Assembly (NCBI GenBank): GCA_002426195.1
Contig: DIOT01000030.1
Span: 1-64,000 of the forward strand
DNA length: 64,000 bases
Source: Bacteroidales bacterium UBA5507
GTDB lineage: Bacteria > Bacteroidota > Bacteroidia > Bacteroidales > Lentimicrobiaceae
Reading direction: 5' to 3'
A model generated the notes under the pieces. That model did no database searches, was not told the DNA's origin, and worked only from the letters and a program-made list of their open reading frames with translations. Below, one piece after another: positions 35,966 to 45,062 of the stretch. How positions within the stretch are numbered: the first letter of the stretch is position 1; each line of letters begins with the position of its first letter. A program made the translations under genes and the position numbers.

Positions 35966-38212
35966 TTAACCGGGAAGCATAAAACTGAATGTTGCTCCAA
36001 CATTTTCCTCAGCTTCAGCCCAAACACGACCTCCATGTTTGTTGAGGATTCTTTGCACAATTGACAATCCGGCTCCAGTTCCTTGAAAATCCTGTTCTGA
36101 ATGAAGCCTCTGAAAAGCAGTAAATATTTTATCAATGTATTTCATATCGAATCCTGCTCCGTTATCTTTTACAGTATAATATGAGCCATCTTCTTTCTTA
36201 CAACCTGATATGTGTATCTCAGGTTGTTCCTTTTTTGATGTAAACTTTACCGCATTTGATAGCAAATTCACCCATACTTGTTGCAAAAGCGCTGCATCAC
36301 CTTCAGCCTTTGGTAATCGCTCACATACAATATTTATTCTACTAAGTTCTCTCTTCTCTCCTACCTCCGCGAGTGCAATTCTAACCAGGGAGTTCATATC
36401 TATTTTAGCTCTCCTTATTTCAGCAGTACTTGCTCTTGAAAATGACAATAAATCATCAATAAGGGTACTCATTTTCAAAGTGTTTGCCCTAATTCTGTTA
36501 CAAAGTCTTAATCCTTCCTCATCCATCAGATTTGAATAATTCTCAACTAATATCTGTGTCAATCCATTAATTCCTCTCAATGGTGTTCTCAAGTCGTGTG
36601 ATACTGAATAGGCAAATGCTTCAAGATCTTTATTTACTGCTGACAGCTCAGCTGTTCTTTCTTTTATTTTTTGCTCAAGTTCTTTGTTGAGAATACTTTT
36701 TTCCCGTTCAACCCTCTTCCTGTCAGATATATCACGGATAATTAAGCTTGATTTCTGCTTACCCTGAGCATCAATAAAAGTGGCGGATGATAATTCAGCA
36801 TCTATCTTACTTCCATCATTGCGGACAAGGCAAACTTCTCCAACTGCCTTACCATATTTTTCCCGATTAGATACAAATTTTTTAAAACTCTCAGAACTCT
36901 CATCAATAAAAGTATTAATCTTTAAATCCTTTAGTTCCTCCTCCGAATATCCCAATAATTGACACATTGAATTATTGACTTCAAGAATTTTCCCATCACT
37001 TGATAGCAATAACATGGCATCAAGACTATACTCGAAAAAAGCCCTGTATCTGTGTTCGCTTTCAATTAAGGCATGCTCTGATTCCTTTCTCTGAGTTATA
37101 TCCTGAAAAGCACCTCTTATTCTGACAACTTTACCATTTTCAATTACCGGTTTACCTAATGTATGAACCCATTTTTTTGTACCGTCTTGTAGAATAATCT
37201 CCAGTTCCAGGTCGTAAGGAATCTGTTCTTTTATTGTTCTTTTAATTGCTTTGGTAACCTTGGTTTTGGATTCATCAGTATAAAAACTAAGTCCGAATTG
37301 TTCACTCGTTTTAGACGTCGGATCAACCCCGTGTATTTTTGCTGTCTCATCAGTCCAGGTTCCAATTCCTGTTTCCGGATTAAACTCCCAACCTCCGATT
37401 TTGGCAAGACTACCCATTTCCTTCAGTAGATATTCCTGATAGCTTATAGCTTCATCTGATTCTTTGCGATTTGAAATATCTCTTACAAATATTAATCCTG
37501 ACAATTTGCTTTCATACTCTACCTGTTGAAGTGCAATTTCCACCCAAATATCGTTTCCATCAAGTGACAGAAAATGTAATTCACCAGAATTGCTAACAGT
37601 TTGTACACCCTCATAAATACTTTTCAATTTATCTGTAACAGCATTTATATCTGAGGAGTGAACAAATTCAATAATATCCTTTCCAATAAGTTCATTAGGT
37701 AAAACAGCATTGAATAAAGCCAATGCAGCTTTATTTACATACACAATTTCTCTATTCTGATAAATGATAATGGGATCAGGCGCTCCTTCAACAATTCTTC
37801 GAAATCGGTCCTCGCTTTTTTCGAGCTCATGTTGAAACTGTCTTTGTTCAGTAACATCAGTAGCCATAACATGCCGGGCTTCCTTACCATTAAAAATAAA
37901 AGGGAACGATATGATACTGACGACTATATGCTCACCATTTTTCTTAACATGTTTCCAGTCGCCTGCATAGTTAATCACTCCCCGGTTTCGTTGAACATCG
38001 TCAATCAGAGCATCCACTTCACTTTTGGGCCTTATATCCCTCACACTCATTGAAAGAAACTCTTCTCTGGTGTATCCATAATGCTTTACTGCTGCGTCGT
38101 TAACTTCTAAAAAATTGAACGACTCCAGATCAAATATCCACATAGGAGTGGGATTATACATGAACATGTGCTTATAATTGCCTTCCTTTACAGCTTTTTT
38201 CTGTTCAGTCAT
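35966..38212 (-). CDS. Multi-PAS sensor histidine kinase
   Basis: A 748-residue kinase with no transmembrane helix, so a cytoplasmic sensor. About four PAS domains fill residues 10-490 (MFMYNPTPMWIFDLESFNFLEVN, RRIVEGAPDPIIIYQ, LAKIGGWEFNPETG, YRAFFEYSLDAMLLLSSDGKI), each with PAC-like ends. The HisKA domain has the phospho-acceptor His539 in VSHDLRTPL. The ATPase domain shows the N box NLLSNAVKF (649-657) and the G boxes KDNGAGFD and GTGAGLS. No response regulator gene is adjacent, so its partner is unknown. The PAS ligand cannot be read from sequence. Confidence 0.9.
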   Translation of the reverse strand: MTEQKKAVKEGNYKHMFMYNPTPMWIFDLESFNFLEVNDAAVKHYGYTREEFLSMSVRDIRPKSEVDALIDDVQRNRGVINYAGDWKHVKKNGEHIVVSIISFPFIFNGKEARHVMATDVTEQRQFQHELEKSEDRFRRIVEGAPDPIIIYQNREIVYVNKAALALFNAVLPNELIGKDIIEFVHSSDINAVTDKLKSIYEGVQTVSNSGELHFLSLDGNDIWVEIALQQVEYESKLSGLIFVRDISNRKESDEAISYQEYLLKEMGSLAKIGGWEFNPETGIGTWTDETAKIHGVDPTSKTSEQFGLSFYTDESKTKVTKAIKRTIKEQIPYDLELEIILQDGTKKWVHTLGKPVIENGKVVRIRGAFQDITQRKESEHALIESEHRYRAFFEYSLDAMLLLSSDGKILEVNNSMCQLLGYSEEELKDLKINTFIDESSESFKKFVSNREKYGKAVGEVCLVRNDGSKIDAELSSATFIDAQGKQKSSLIIRDISDRKRVEREKSILNKELEQKIKERTAELSAVNKDLEAFAYSVSHDLRTPLRGINGLTQILVENYSNLMDEEGLRLCNRIRANTLKMSTLIDDLLSFSRASTAEIRRAKIDMNSLVRIALAEVGEKRELSRINIVCERLPKAEGDAALLQQVWVNLLSNAVKFTSKKEQPEIHISGCKKEDGSYYTVKDNGAGFDMKYIDKIFTAFQRLHSEQDFQGTGAGLSIVQRILNKHGGRVWAEAEENVGATFSFMLPG

Positions 38213-38361
38213 TTTAAAGTAATATTCTTACAGCTAATACTGCAAATCACTACATTATCAGCTAAGTTCAACATTCAAAATTAAAATATGTTTCCTTTGA
38301 TTCCCCTAAATATTATGCAAAAATCCACCCGTTTCAAGATCATTTTTGGTACAACAAAGGG

Positions 38362-38369
38362 TAAGTTTG
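38362..38369 (+). promoter_or_regulatory. Promoter -7 element before the DUF255 gene
   Basis: TAAGTTTG matches TAnnTTTG. It would start the transcript near 38376, downstream of the upstream-most in-frame start at 38346, which supports the ATG at 38403 as the true start. Confidence 0.45.
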
Positions 38370-38402
38370 AATGTTTATGGTAGATTACCAAAAAATTCCA
38401 TT

Positions 38403-40409
38403 ATGCCTAACAGACTAAATAAAGAAACTAGTCCATATTTATTGCAACACGCTGACAATCCAGTTGATTGGCAACCATTTGGAGAAGAAGCCTTGTTCGA
38501 AGCTCAAAGACGTAATTGTCCAGTGATCATTAGTATTGGCTATTCTGCATGTCATTGGTGTCATGTAATGGAACATGAGTGCTTCAGCAACTATGATATT
38601 GCTGAGATCATGAATAGTAGGTTTGTCTGTATTAAAGTTGACCGCGAGGAGCGGCCCGATATTGATCAAAATTACCTGAATGCAGTTCAAATTCTGCACG
38701 GACAAGGTGGCTGGCCATTAAATGTCTTCGCACTCCCCGATGGCAGACCATTCTGGGGGGGTACTTACTTTAGGCCAGACCAATGGAAAGAAATACTAAT
38801 ACAGATCTCGGATCTTTATCAAAATAGTTATGAAGACTTACTTGAGCAAGCAACAAGGTTGCATCAAGGATTAAGATCAATGGGAATTATCAGAATCTCT
38901 GAAGATGCTAACCCTTTTAACAAAAATACACTTGAGGATATATTTCAGCAATTAGCGAAGCAATTCGACAAAGTGAATGGTGGATTAAGGGGTGCTCCAA
39001 AATTCCCAATGCCAGTAATATGGCAGTTTACTCTATATTACTACTATCTTTCGCAGTCAGAAGAAGCAATCAATCAGCTTCGATTAACACTTGACAAGAT
39101 GGCCATGGGTGGAATATTTGATCAGATAGATGGTGGTTTCTCCCGATACAGCACTGATGCTAATTGGAAGATCCCTCATTTTGAAAAAATGCTCTATGAC
39201 AATGCACAGCTTATTTCTTTATATGCAGATGCTTATAGAATGACAGGTAATAGAAGCTACTTAGAAATACTTACCAAAACTCTACAATTCATTGAGGTTG
39301 AATTTTTATCACCAGAAGGTGCATTCTATTCATCACTTGACGCAGACAGTGAAGGTGAAGAAGGTAAATTCTATGTATGGAGTAAGAACGAGATAACTGA
39401 TTTACTTCCGGAATATGCTGAATTACTAAGTCGTTACTGGGGCATTGACAAACAAGGTTTATGGGAGAACGGAAATAACGTTTTGATCAGGCCTTTCTAC
39501 GATGATCAGTTTGCAAAGTCAGAACACCTCAGCCAGGAGGAATTGAGACAGTTGGTCAACATGGCTTCTAAACTTATGTTGAGTAAAAGAAACCAGAGAA
39601 TTAAACCAGGGCTCGATGACAAAATAATTATGTCGTGGAACTCATTAATGATTTCAGGACTGTCGAAAGCTGCAATGGCGACATCAGATGAAAAATATGA
39701 AAAAATGGCCATTACAACAGCAAATTTTATCTGGGATAAAATGACAGGAAGTGGAAAAATACTTAGGTCATATAAGAATGGTATTTCTAAAATAAATGGA
39801 TTTCTTGATGATTATGCTTTTACGGCAGAAGCATTTCTATCGTTGTACCAGATTACATTTGATGAGAAGTGGCTTTTAAGATCAAGAGATCTGGTTGAAT
39901 CGGCGATCGAACATTTTAGTCAGGATGCCACTCCCCTTTTCTGGTTCCTTCCCGAAAGCAATGCTGATGCTCATATAACCCACTTATCGAGAATTCTGGA
40001 AACCAGTGATGGTGTAGAACCCTCAGGGAATTCAACTTTGGCATGGGTTTTATTAGTTCTTGGAAACTACTTCGAAGATCAGGATTACATTCATAGTTCA
40101 TTTGAAATGTGCAGCTATTTGCAGTCAAATGTTGAAAAATACCCGGCATATAACTCAAAATGGGCAACAGTAATGGCAGCACACGTACATGGTATTAATA
40201 TGATTGTAATCGCCGGTGAAGAAGCATATCAGAAAGCTGAAAAGCTGAAATCCAATTTTATGCCTTTATCTCTTATAGCAGCAGCGACAAGAGGAAGTGA
40301 CTTACCAGTTTTTAACAACAAATTTAAAATAGGGAAAACACTGATTTACAAATGTACTAACCTGAATTGCGATGCTCCGGTAGAGAGATCCGAAGATTTG
40401 ATAATATGA
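38403..40409 (+). CDS. DUF255 thioredoxin-domain protein (YyaL/SPATA20-like)
   Basis: A 668-residue cytoplasmic protein beginning MPNRLNKETSPYLLQHADNPVDW, the family signature. An N-terminal thioredoxin-like domain holds the Cys50-His-Trp-Cys53 pair in SACHWCHVMEHE, followed by a long (alpha/alpha) toroid resembling N-acylglucosamine epimerases and glucosaminyl hydrolases (GGIFDQIDGGFSRYSTDANWKIPHFEKMLYDNAQ). The function of this family is poorly known, though it is widely conserved. The start at 38403 is preferred over an in-frame upstream TTG/GTG-like start at 38346. Confidence 0.9.
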   Translation: MPNRLNKETSPYLLQHADNPVDWQPFGEEALFEAQRRNCPVIISIGYSACHWCHVMEHECFSNYDIAEIMNSRFVCIKVDREERPDIDQNYLNAVQILHGQGGWPLNVFALPDGRPFWGGTYFRPDQWKEILIQISDLYQNSYEDLLEQATRLHQGLRSMGIIRISEDANPFNKNTLEDIFQQLAKQFDKVNGGLRGAPKFPMPVIWQFTLYYYYLSQSEEAINQLRLTLDKMAMGGIFDQIDGGFSRYSTDANWKIPHFEKMLYDNAQLISLYADAYRMTGNRSYLEILTKTLQFIEVEFLSPEGAFYSSLDADSEGEEGKFYVWSKNEITDLLPEYAELLSRYWGIDKQGLWENGNNVLIRPFYDDQFAKSEHLSQEELRQLVNMASKLMLSKRNQRIKPGLDDKIIMSWNSLMISGLSKAAMATSDEKYEKMAITTANFIWDKMTGSGKILRSYKNGISKINGFLDDYAFTAEAFLSLYQITFDEKWLLRSRDLVESAIEHFSQDATPLFWFLPESNADAHITHLSRILETSDGVEPSGNSTLAWVLLVLGNYFEDQDYIHSSFEMCSYLQSNVEKYPAYNSKWATVMAAHVHGINMIVIAGEEAYQKAEKLKSNFMPLSLIAAATRGSDLPVFNNKFKIGKTLIYKCTNLNCDAPVERSEDLII

Positions 40410-40416
40410 TGCACCT

Positions 40417-40450
40417 TTTGAGTGCAATAGAAGGTTAAATATTATCTTTG
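40417..40450 (+). promoter_or_regulatory. Promoter of the putative porin gene
   Basis: TTTG (40417-40420), a 22-nt spacer and TATCTTTG (40443-40450). The predicted start near 40457 gives a leader of about 45 nt to the ATG at 40503. Confidence 0.6.
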
Positions 40451-40502
40451 CAAGTGTAACTAAATGTTAGTAACCATTACAGGCATTGATCCTCCGCCAC
40501 TC

Positions 40503-42419
40503 ATGCGAAATTTTATAATCATATTCACTCTTTTACTAACCACCTTTAATCTGCATGCGCAACAGATGGGGCAACGAAGAGAGGAAGCAGGATCACCTGA
40601 TACTGCAACGAATTTTTATACGTCATTGAATCAACGTTTTCCGGGTGAGAATATCATAGCAATAAATGACACATCTCTTACCGGGTTCCAGTACTTTTTA
40701 CCCACTGAATCAGCTACTCAACTGTATGCTTTAACTGGCAACGCAGGTTTAGCTTATAAATCTTTAGTATATACTACACCTGGGAATACAGGATTCAGAT
40801 ATTCACCTTTTAACTTTGATCTTTATAAGTGGAGAAATGACAACATAAGGTATTTTTTCACCTCAGGTCCATATTCACGATTGTTTTATTCAACCGGACC
40901 AGAGAAGGAACAGCTATTTAAAGTGACCCATGCACAGAATGTAACAGGTGGTTTAAGTATTGGCCTGGACCTTAGCCTCATAAATTCACTTGGGCTATAT
41001 GAAAGACAGAAATCTGATGATATAACATTTGCCGGAACTGCACAATTTATTAGCCGTAACGACCATTATGTTGTACTTGGCAATTACCATCATAGTAAAC
41101 TCACCTGGAGAGAGAATGGAGGAATCTCCAATGAAGAGATGTTTACTCAAAATACTGAAAGTGACAGAAAACGAATCCCTGTTTTTTTGAAAAATGCTGA
41201 AAGTTCGAATAAGGAAAACGGTGTTCAGATAAGGCAATTTTACTATCCTGGAAAGCTTAAAACAGACACAACAAGTTCGGATACTTCATCAGAAGCAAGA
41301 AAGCATCGTTATTATGACCCTTCAAGAAGCAATTTCATAAGACACACATTCACCTACTCTAAAAATAAATACTATTACTTTGACAAGAACCCACTTGCCG
41401 GCTTCTACAACAATATTTATAAAGATTCAACAGTAACGAACGATTCGATATCTCAACATGAGATTATAAATGATATTGCAATAGAGGGTGGTATTGGTAA
41501 AGCAAGAGGAAGCTCGAAAGCTATCTTACTGAGAGTTGGAATTGAGCATACTTTTGCCAAGTATAATACCGATTCAATAACAAAATCCTTTCAATATATA
41601 ACACCTTATGGCTACATATCTGCTAATGCGTTTGGTTATGCAAAAGCTGAAGGAAAAATATGGCTAACGGATGGAGCTCCTTTTAATGGAGATAAAGGGA
41701 TAGAGGGAACTTTGCTGATACCGGGTTATGATAATACTGAAAAATGGGGAAATTTAAGGGTTAACGCTATATTGCGGGTTGAGCAACCTTATTATATCTA
41801 CCAATATCACTATTCTAATCATTTTAGCTGGGAATACTCATTCGGACAACAAACTACCCTTAGTTTATCGTCGTCCTACGAGCACAAATTTTTTAAGGCC
41901 GGTTTTAACATCCATAACCTGAGGGATTATACTTATCTCGACAAAACAGCAACACCAGTAAAAGCCGGGAGTTCAGTAGCTATAACACAAATATGGGCAT
42001 ACACCAATATTAAGTGGCGTTATATTGAGTCGGAAATTTATGGTGTGTTCCAAAGTTCAAGTAAATCATTCATTCATTTACCGCAATTTGCAGGCAGAGC
42101 GTCAATAAATTACACACGACCACTCTTTAAGAAGGCCCTGCATTTTCAAGCGGGTGTTGCAGCGATGTACAACACTCCTTATTATGCCGATGCATATATG
42201 CCCGCTTTAAGAGCATTCTACGTTCAGGATGAGAAAGAAATAGGCGGGTACCCATACATTGACGCTTATATAAACATAAGAGTTAAACGTGCCAGGATCT
42301 TTGCATTAATGAAGCATCTGAACAGCGGATTTATGGATTATAACTATTTTCTTGTTCCTGGATATCCTATGCCAGATGCCGGTTTTAGATTTGGCATTTC
42401 ATGGGCATTCTATGATTAA
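40503..42419 (+). CDS. Bacteroidota putative porin, outer-membrane barrel
   Basis: A 638-residue protein reading from the ATG at 40503, MRNFIIIFTLLLTTFNLHAQ, a signal peptide. An in-frame start at 40464 would place 13 extra residues before it and is rejected. The body is a large beta-barrel with many aromatic strands (FRYSPFNFDLYKWRNDNIRYFF, HYVVLGNYHHSKLTWREN) and the ending GFRFGISWAFYD. It resembles the putative porin family of Bacteroidota. Its substrate is unknown. It is convergent with the PKD-propeller gene across a 14-bp gap. Confidence 0.8.
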   Translation: MRNFIIIFTLLLTTFNLHAQQMGQRREEAGSPDTATNFYTSLNQRFPGENIIAINDTSLTGFQYFLPTESATQLYALTGNAGLAYKSLVYTTPGNTGFRYSPFNFDLYKWRNDNIRYFFTSGPYSRLFYSTGPEKEQLFKVTHAQNVTGGLSIGLDLSLINSLGLYERQKSDDITFAGTAQFISRNDHYVVLGNYHHSKLTWRENGGISNEEMFTQNTESDRKRIPVFLKNAESSNKENGVQIRQFYYPGKLKTDTTSSDTSSEARKHRYYDPSRSNFIRHTFTYSKNKYYYFDKNPLAGFYNNIYKDSTVTNDSISQHEIINDIAIEGGIGKARGSSKAILLRVGIEHTFAKYNTDSITKSFQYITPYGYISANAFGYAKAEGKIWLTDGAPFNGDKGIEGTLLIPGYDNTEKWGNLRVNAILRVEQPYYIYQYHYSNHFSWEYSFGQQTTLSLSSSYEHKFFKAGFNIHNLRDYTYLDKTATPVKAGSSVAITQIWAYTNIKWRYIESEIYGVFQSSSKSFIHLPQFAGRASINYTRPLFKKALHFQAGVAAMYNTPYYADAYMPALRAFYVQDEKEIGGYPYIDAYINIRVKRARIFALMKHLNSGFMDYNYFLVPGYPMPDAGFRFGISWAFYD

Positions 42420-42433
42420 CCTTCTACCACGGA

Positions 42434-43678
42434 TTATAGTTTGATAAAGACTACCTGTATGGCATGCGGGCTAACACCTGTAATCCAGTCTTCAGCACCC
42501 GAACCATTCAGATTGGCTCTGATAATTTTACCATCAGGATCTGCATTTGATATCTTATAGCTCCAGAATATCTTATTGTTCTTGTTGTCAACACCGATTC
42601 CCCATGTAGCTTTGCTCCCATAGTCTCCAATCTTCGTTAGCGAACTTCCATCAAGATTGCACATATATATACCATCTTCAGGCTCCGGTCCATAGATTGC
42701 CATATAAATCTTTCCATTGACAAAATCAGCTTCCAAAGCAGTCCCATCTATATCCAGAATATGTTCAGTTATTGCTGATCCATCAAGATTCATTGAGAAG
42801 AATCCCCCACTATAATCCGTTTTATCATTTACAAGATAGATCTTGTTACTGAGAGGATCATACTGCATATCAATTGGAAATTCAGGGGCATTGCTTCCGG
42901 TTGCTATCCACTCTTCAGGATTAGAACCATCAAGGTTAGCTCTGTTAATTCCACCAACAGTTCCCCAATATAACTTGTCACCAAGGATAAACAACGCTTC
43001 TGGAGAGCCTGTCAGTTCCTGACCAGAAACAGAAGCATCTAAAATCTTCTCAGGATTAGTGCCATCAGCATTGAATCTGTATATTACCCCTTCCGAATAA
43101 TCGCTCACATACACTTTCTTATTTAAAGTATCGGCAGCAATTCCATAAGGGCGACTAAACGGTACCGATTCAAAATCCTGCACTACAGGAGCATTATCAT
43201 CAAGAATTACATAATGCGCTCCTCCACCTTCAGGACTCCGTGATGTAAAATACAAAACCTGTGTTTGTCCTGCATTCGGATCTTTAATATTTAAACCAAT
43301 TGATTTAACCAGCGAATTGTAATGTACATCATTATTTGGAATACAAGTCAGTTTTACTGTAAATAAACCCGGATCAACAAATTCGATTACTGGATTTGCT
43401 TCATTTGAGGTGATACCATTCCCAAAATCCCATAAATATCCTTTAGCATTTAACGATTTGTTGGTGAAGGTAACCGTGCATGGCGCTTTTCCCCCATTAG
43501 TCGCTGTATATGTGAAATCAGATATTGTACTTGCGGCCGGAGAACCCAACTCATACTGTTCACAACCAGAGATTAGAAGAGAAGTCATGACAAATAATGA
43601 ATAAATCAAGACTTTACGTGACTTTTGCTGTGTATATTTTATAATGTTTTCCATTGTATAGTCGTATTTGCGATGCAT
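42434..43678 (-). CDS. Surface lipoprotein with PKD domain and YWTD-type propeller
   Basis: A 414-residue lipoprotein with a lipobox in LLISGC (about residue 39), followed by a PKD domain (about 45-115; YLWDFGNGITSNEANP is the typical core) and a beta-propeller of LDL-receptor class B repeats (LYWGTVGGINRANLDGSNPEEW, KIYLVNDKTDYSGGF). It is the last gene of the S51-SusC-SusD operon. Its ATG (43676-43678) shares one base with the susD stop (TAATG), which suggests translational coupling. A later ATG at 43654 is an alternative start. By analogy with other SusCD operons it probably binds ligand on the cell surface. Confidence 0.75.
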   Translation of the reverse strand: MHRKYDYTMENIIKYTQQKSRKVLIYSLFVMTSLLISGCEQYELGSPAASTISDFTYTATNGGKAPCTVTFTNKSLNAKGYLWDFGNGITSNEANPVIEFVDPGLFTVKLTCIPNNDVHYNSLVKSIGLNIKDPNAGQTQVLYFTSRSPEGGGAHYVILDDNAPVVQDFESVPFSRPYGIAADTLNKKVYVSDYSEGVIYRFNADGTNPEKILDASVSGQELTGSPEALFILGDKLYWGTVGGINRANLDGSNPEEWIATGSNAPEFPIDMQYDPLSNKIYLVNDKTDYSGGFFSMNLDGSAITEHILDIDGTALEADFVNGKIYMAIYGPEPEDGIYMCNLDGSSLTKIGDYGSKATWGIGVDNKNNKIFWSYKISNADPDGKIIRANLNGSGAEDWITGVSPHAIQVVFIKL

Positions 43679-45018
43679 TAATAACCAATATTTTGCTTCA
43701 TTAAATTATTTGTCTGCACTTCAGAAAGTGGGATTGGGAATAAAGTGTATTTCTCCTCAATATTAAGAACACTAACGGCTCTTTTTGTTCTTACAAGGTC
43801 GATATACCTATGCCCTTCAAATGCCAGTTCATGGTTTCTTTCCGACTCAATAGCTAAATTTAGCTGTGGTATACCCGAAACCTGTGTATCTTCCAGACCT
43901 GCTCTGTTTCTCACTTCGTTGATATCGGCTTTTATAACTTCTTCCGGCGCATTCATGTAAGCATTAGCCTCTGCCCTGATCAATAAAATATCAGCAAGCC
44001 GTAATACATAAACTCTGTCGGTCCCACCTGCCACATCAACATATTTTGCTCCGTATGGTAACATATCATCATCATATCGTATTGATCCTGACAGCCGTAA
44101 ATCGCCTTCCTCAAAACTATCAATAAAACTTTGCTTAGGTGAAATTTCATAACGACCAATTAATGCTCTGGAGAAAAAATACTGTGCCAAGCGGTTGAAG
44201 TTTTGCAGATCATAAACCACCTCAAAAATTGATTCTGTTGAAACTGGTGTTATGCCGAATAAATTTGAATATTCCGTTTCGAGTATATAACCACCCTCTT
44301 CAATAACTCTTGTTGCTTCAGTAACTGCAGCTTCAGCATTTGCGTCATCACTATTTATATGGAATAATGTGAGATTTGCTTTAGCAAGTAATCCGGATGC
44401 AGCATAAGTGTTTACCCTTCCCGGGGATTTTGAGCTGCCTAATAAATCACGCGCTATATTAAGATCCAGAATAATCTGTTCCAGCACTTGTATCCTTGAA
44501 GAAGGCGCCATGTCAATATTATCAAGATTGGATGTAGGTTCAAGCCTTAAGGGTACATTTCCAAAATACATGGTGAGATTATAATAAAGTAAGCTCCTGA
44601 TAAACAATGCTTCTCCTTTGAATTGATTAAATTCAGACTCGGGAATGCCACCTATCTCAGGCAACTTGTTTAATATATTATTAGCCCTGTTAATTCCATC
44701 GTATGCTGAGGCCCACATGCCTTCAACAATAGAATTATCAGCAGGAATAGGTTTGTCCTCTATTTGGCCATAATCCTGACTAGTACCTGACCATTTGAGG
44801 TTATCGGCAGCAAGGTCACCAACTATGGCAAAGTCCATTCCATACATTCCCCCCTGTTGGAGAGCATTGTATGTCCCAGCGAGTGCGTGTTCAACACTTG
44901 ATTTGTCGTTAATAGCCTGGTCATCGGCAATTGAAGCTACCGGATAAACATCAAAAACTTTTGTGCATGATGTTGATATCAGTGCAGTTGCGATTATATA
45001 TAGAAATATTTTCTTCAT
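43678..45018 (-). CDS. SusD/RagB-family outer-membrane nutrient-binding lipoprotein
   Basis: A 446-residue lipoprotein from the ATG at 45018: MKKIFLYIIATALISTSC, lipobox Cys18. An in-frame start at 45042 would add eight residues. Family markers are HALAGTYNALQQGGMYG, WASAYDGINRANNILNKLPEI, GEALFIRSLLYYNLTMYFGNVPL and the C-terminal LAIESERNHELAFEGHRYIDLVRTKRA. SusD proteins cap the SusC transporter and deliver ligand. It follows susC by 44 bp. The ligand cannot be read from sequence; the flanking isoaspartyl enzymes suggest a peptide-like polymer rather than a glycan. Confidence 0.93.
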   Translation of the reverse strand: MKKIFLYIIATALISTSCTKVFDVYPVASIADDQAINDKSSVEHALAGTYNALQQGGMYGMDFAIVGDLAADNLKWSGTSQDYGQIEDKPIPADNSIVEGMWASAYDGINRANNILNKLPEIGGIPESEFNQFKGEALFIRSLLYYNLTMYFGNVPLRLEPTSNLDNIDMAPSSRIQVLEQIILDLNIARDLLGSSKSPGRVNTYAASGLLAKANLTLFHINSDDANAEAAVTEATRVIEEGGYILETEYSNLFGITPVSTESIFEVVYDLQNFNRLAQYFFSRALIGRYEISPKQSFIDSFEEGDLRLSGSIRYDDDMLPYGAKYVDVAGGTDRVYVLRLADILLIRAEANAYMNAPEEVIKADINEVRNRAGLEDTQVSGIPQLNLAIESERNHELAFEGHRYIDLVRTKRAVSVLNIEEKYTLFPIPLSEVQTNNLMKQNIGY

Positions 45019-45062
45019 TTTACTTAGTTTTTTAAATTCCATCAGATAAGAATGCTAAAGTT

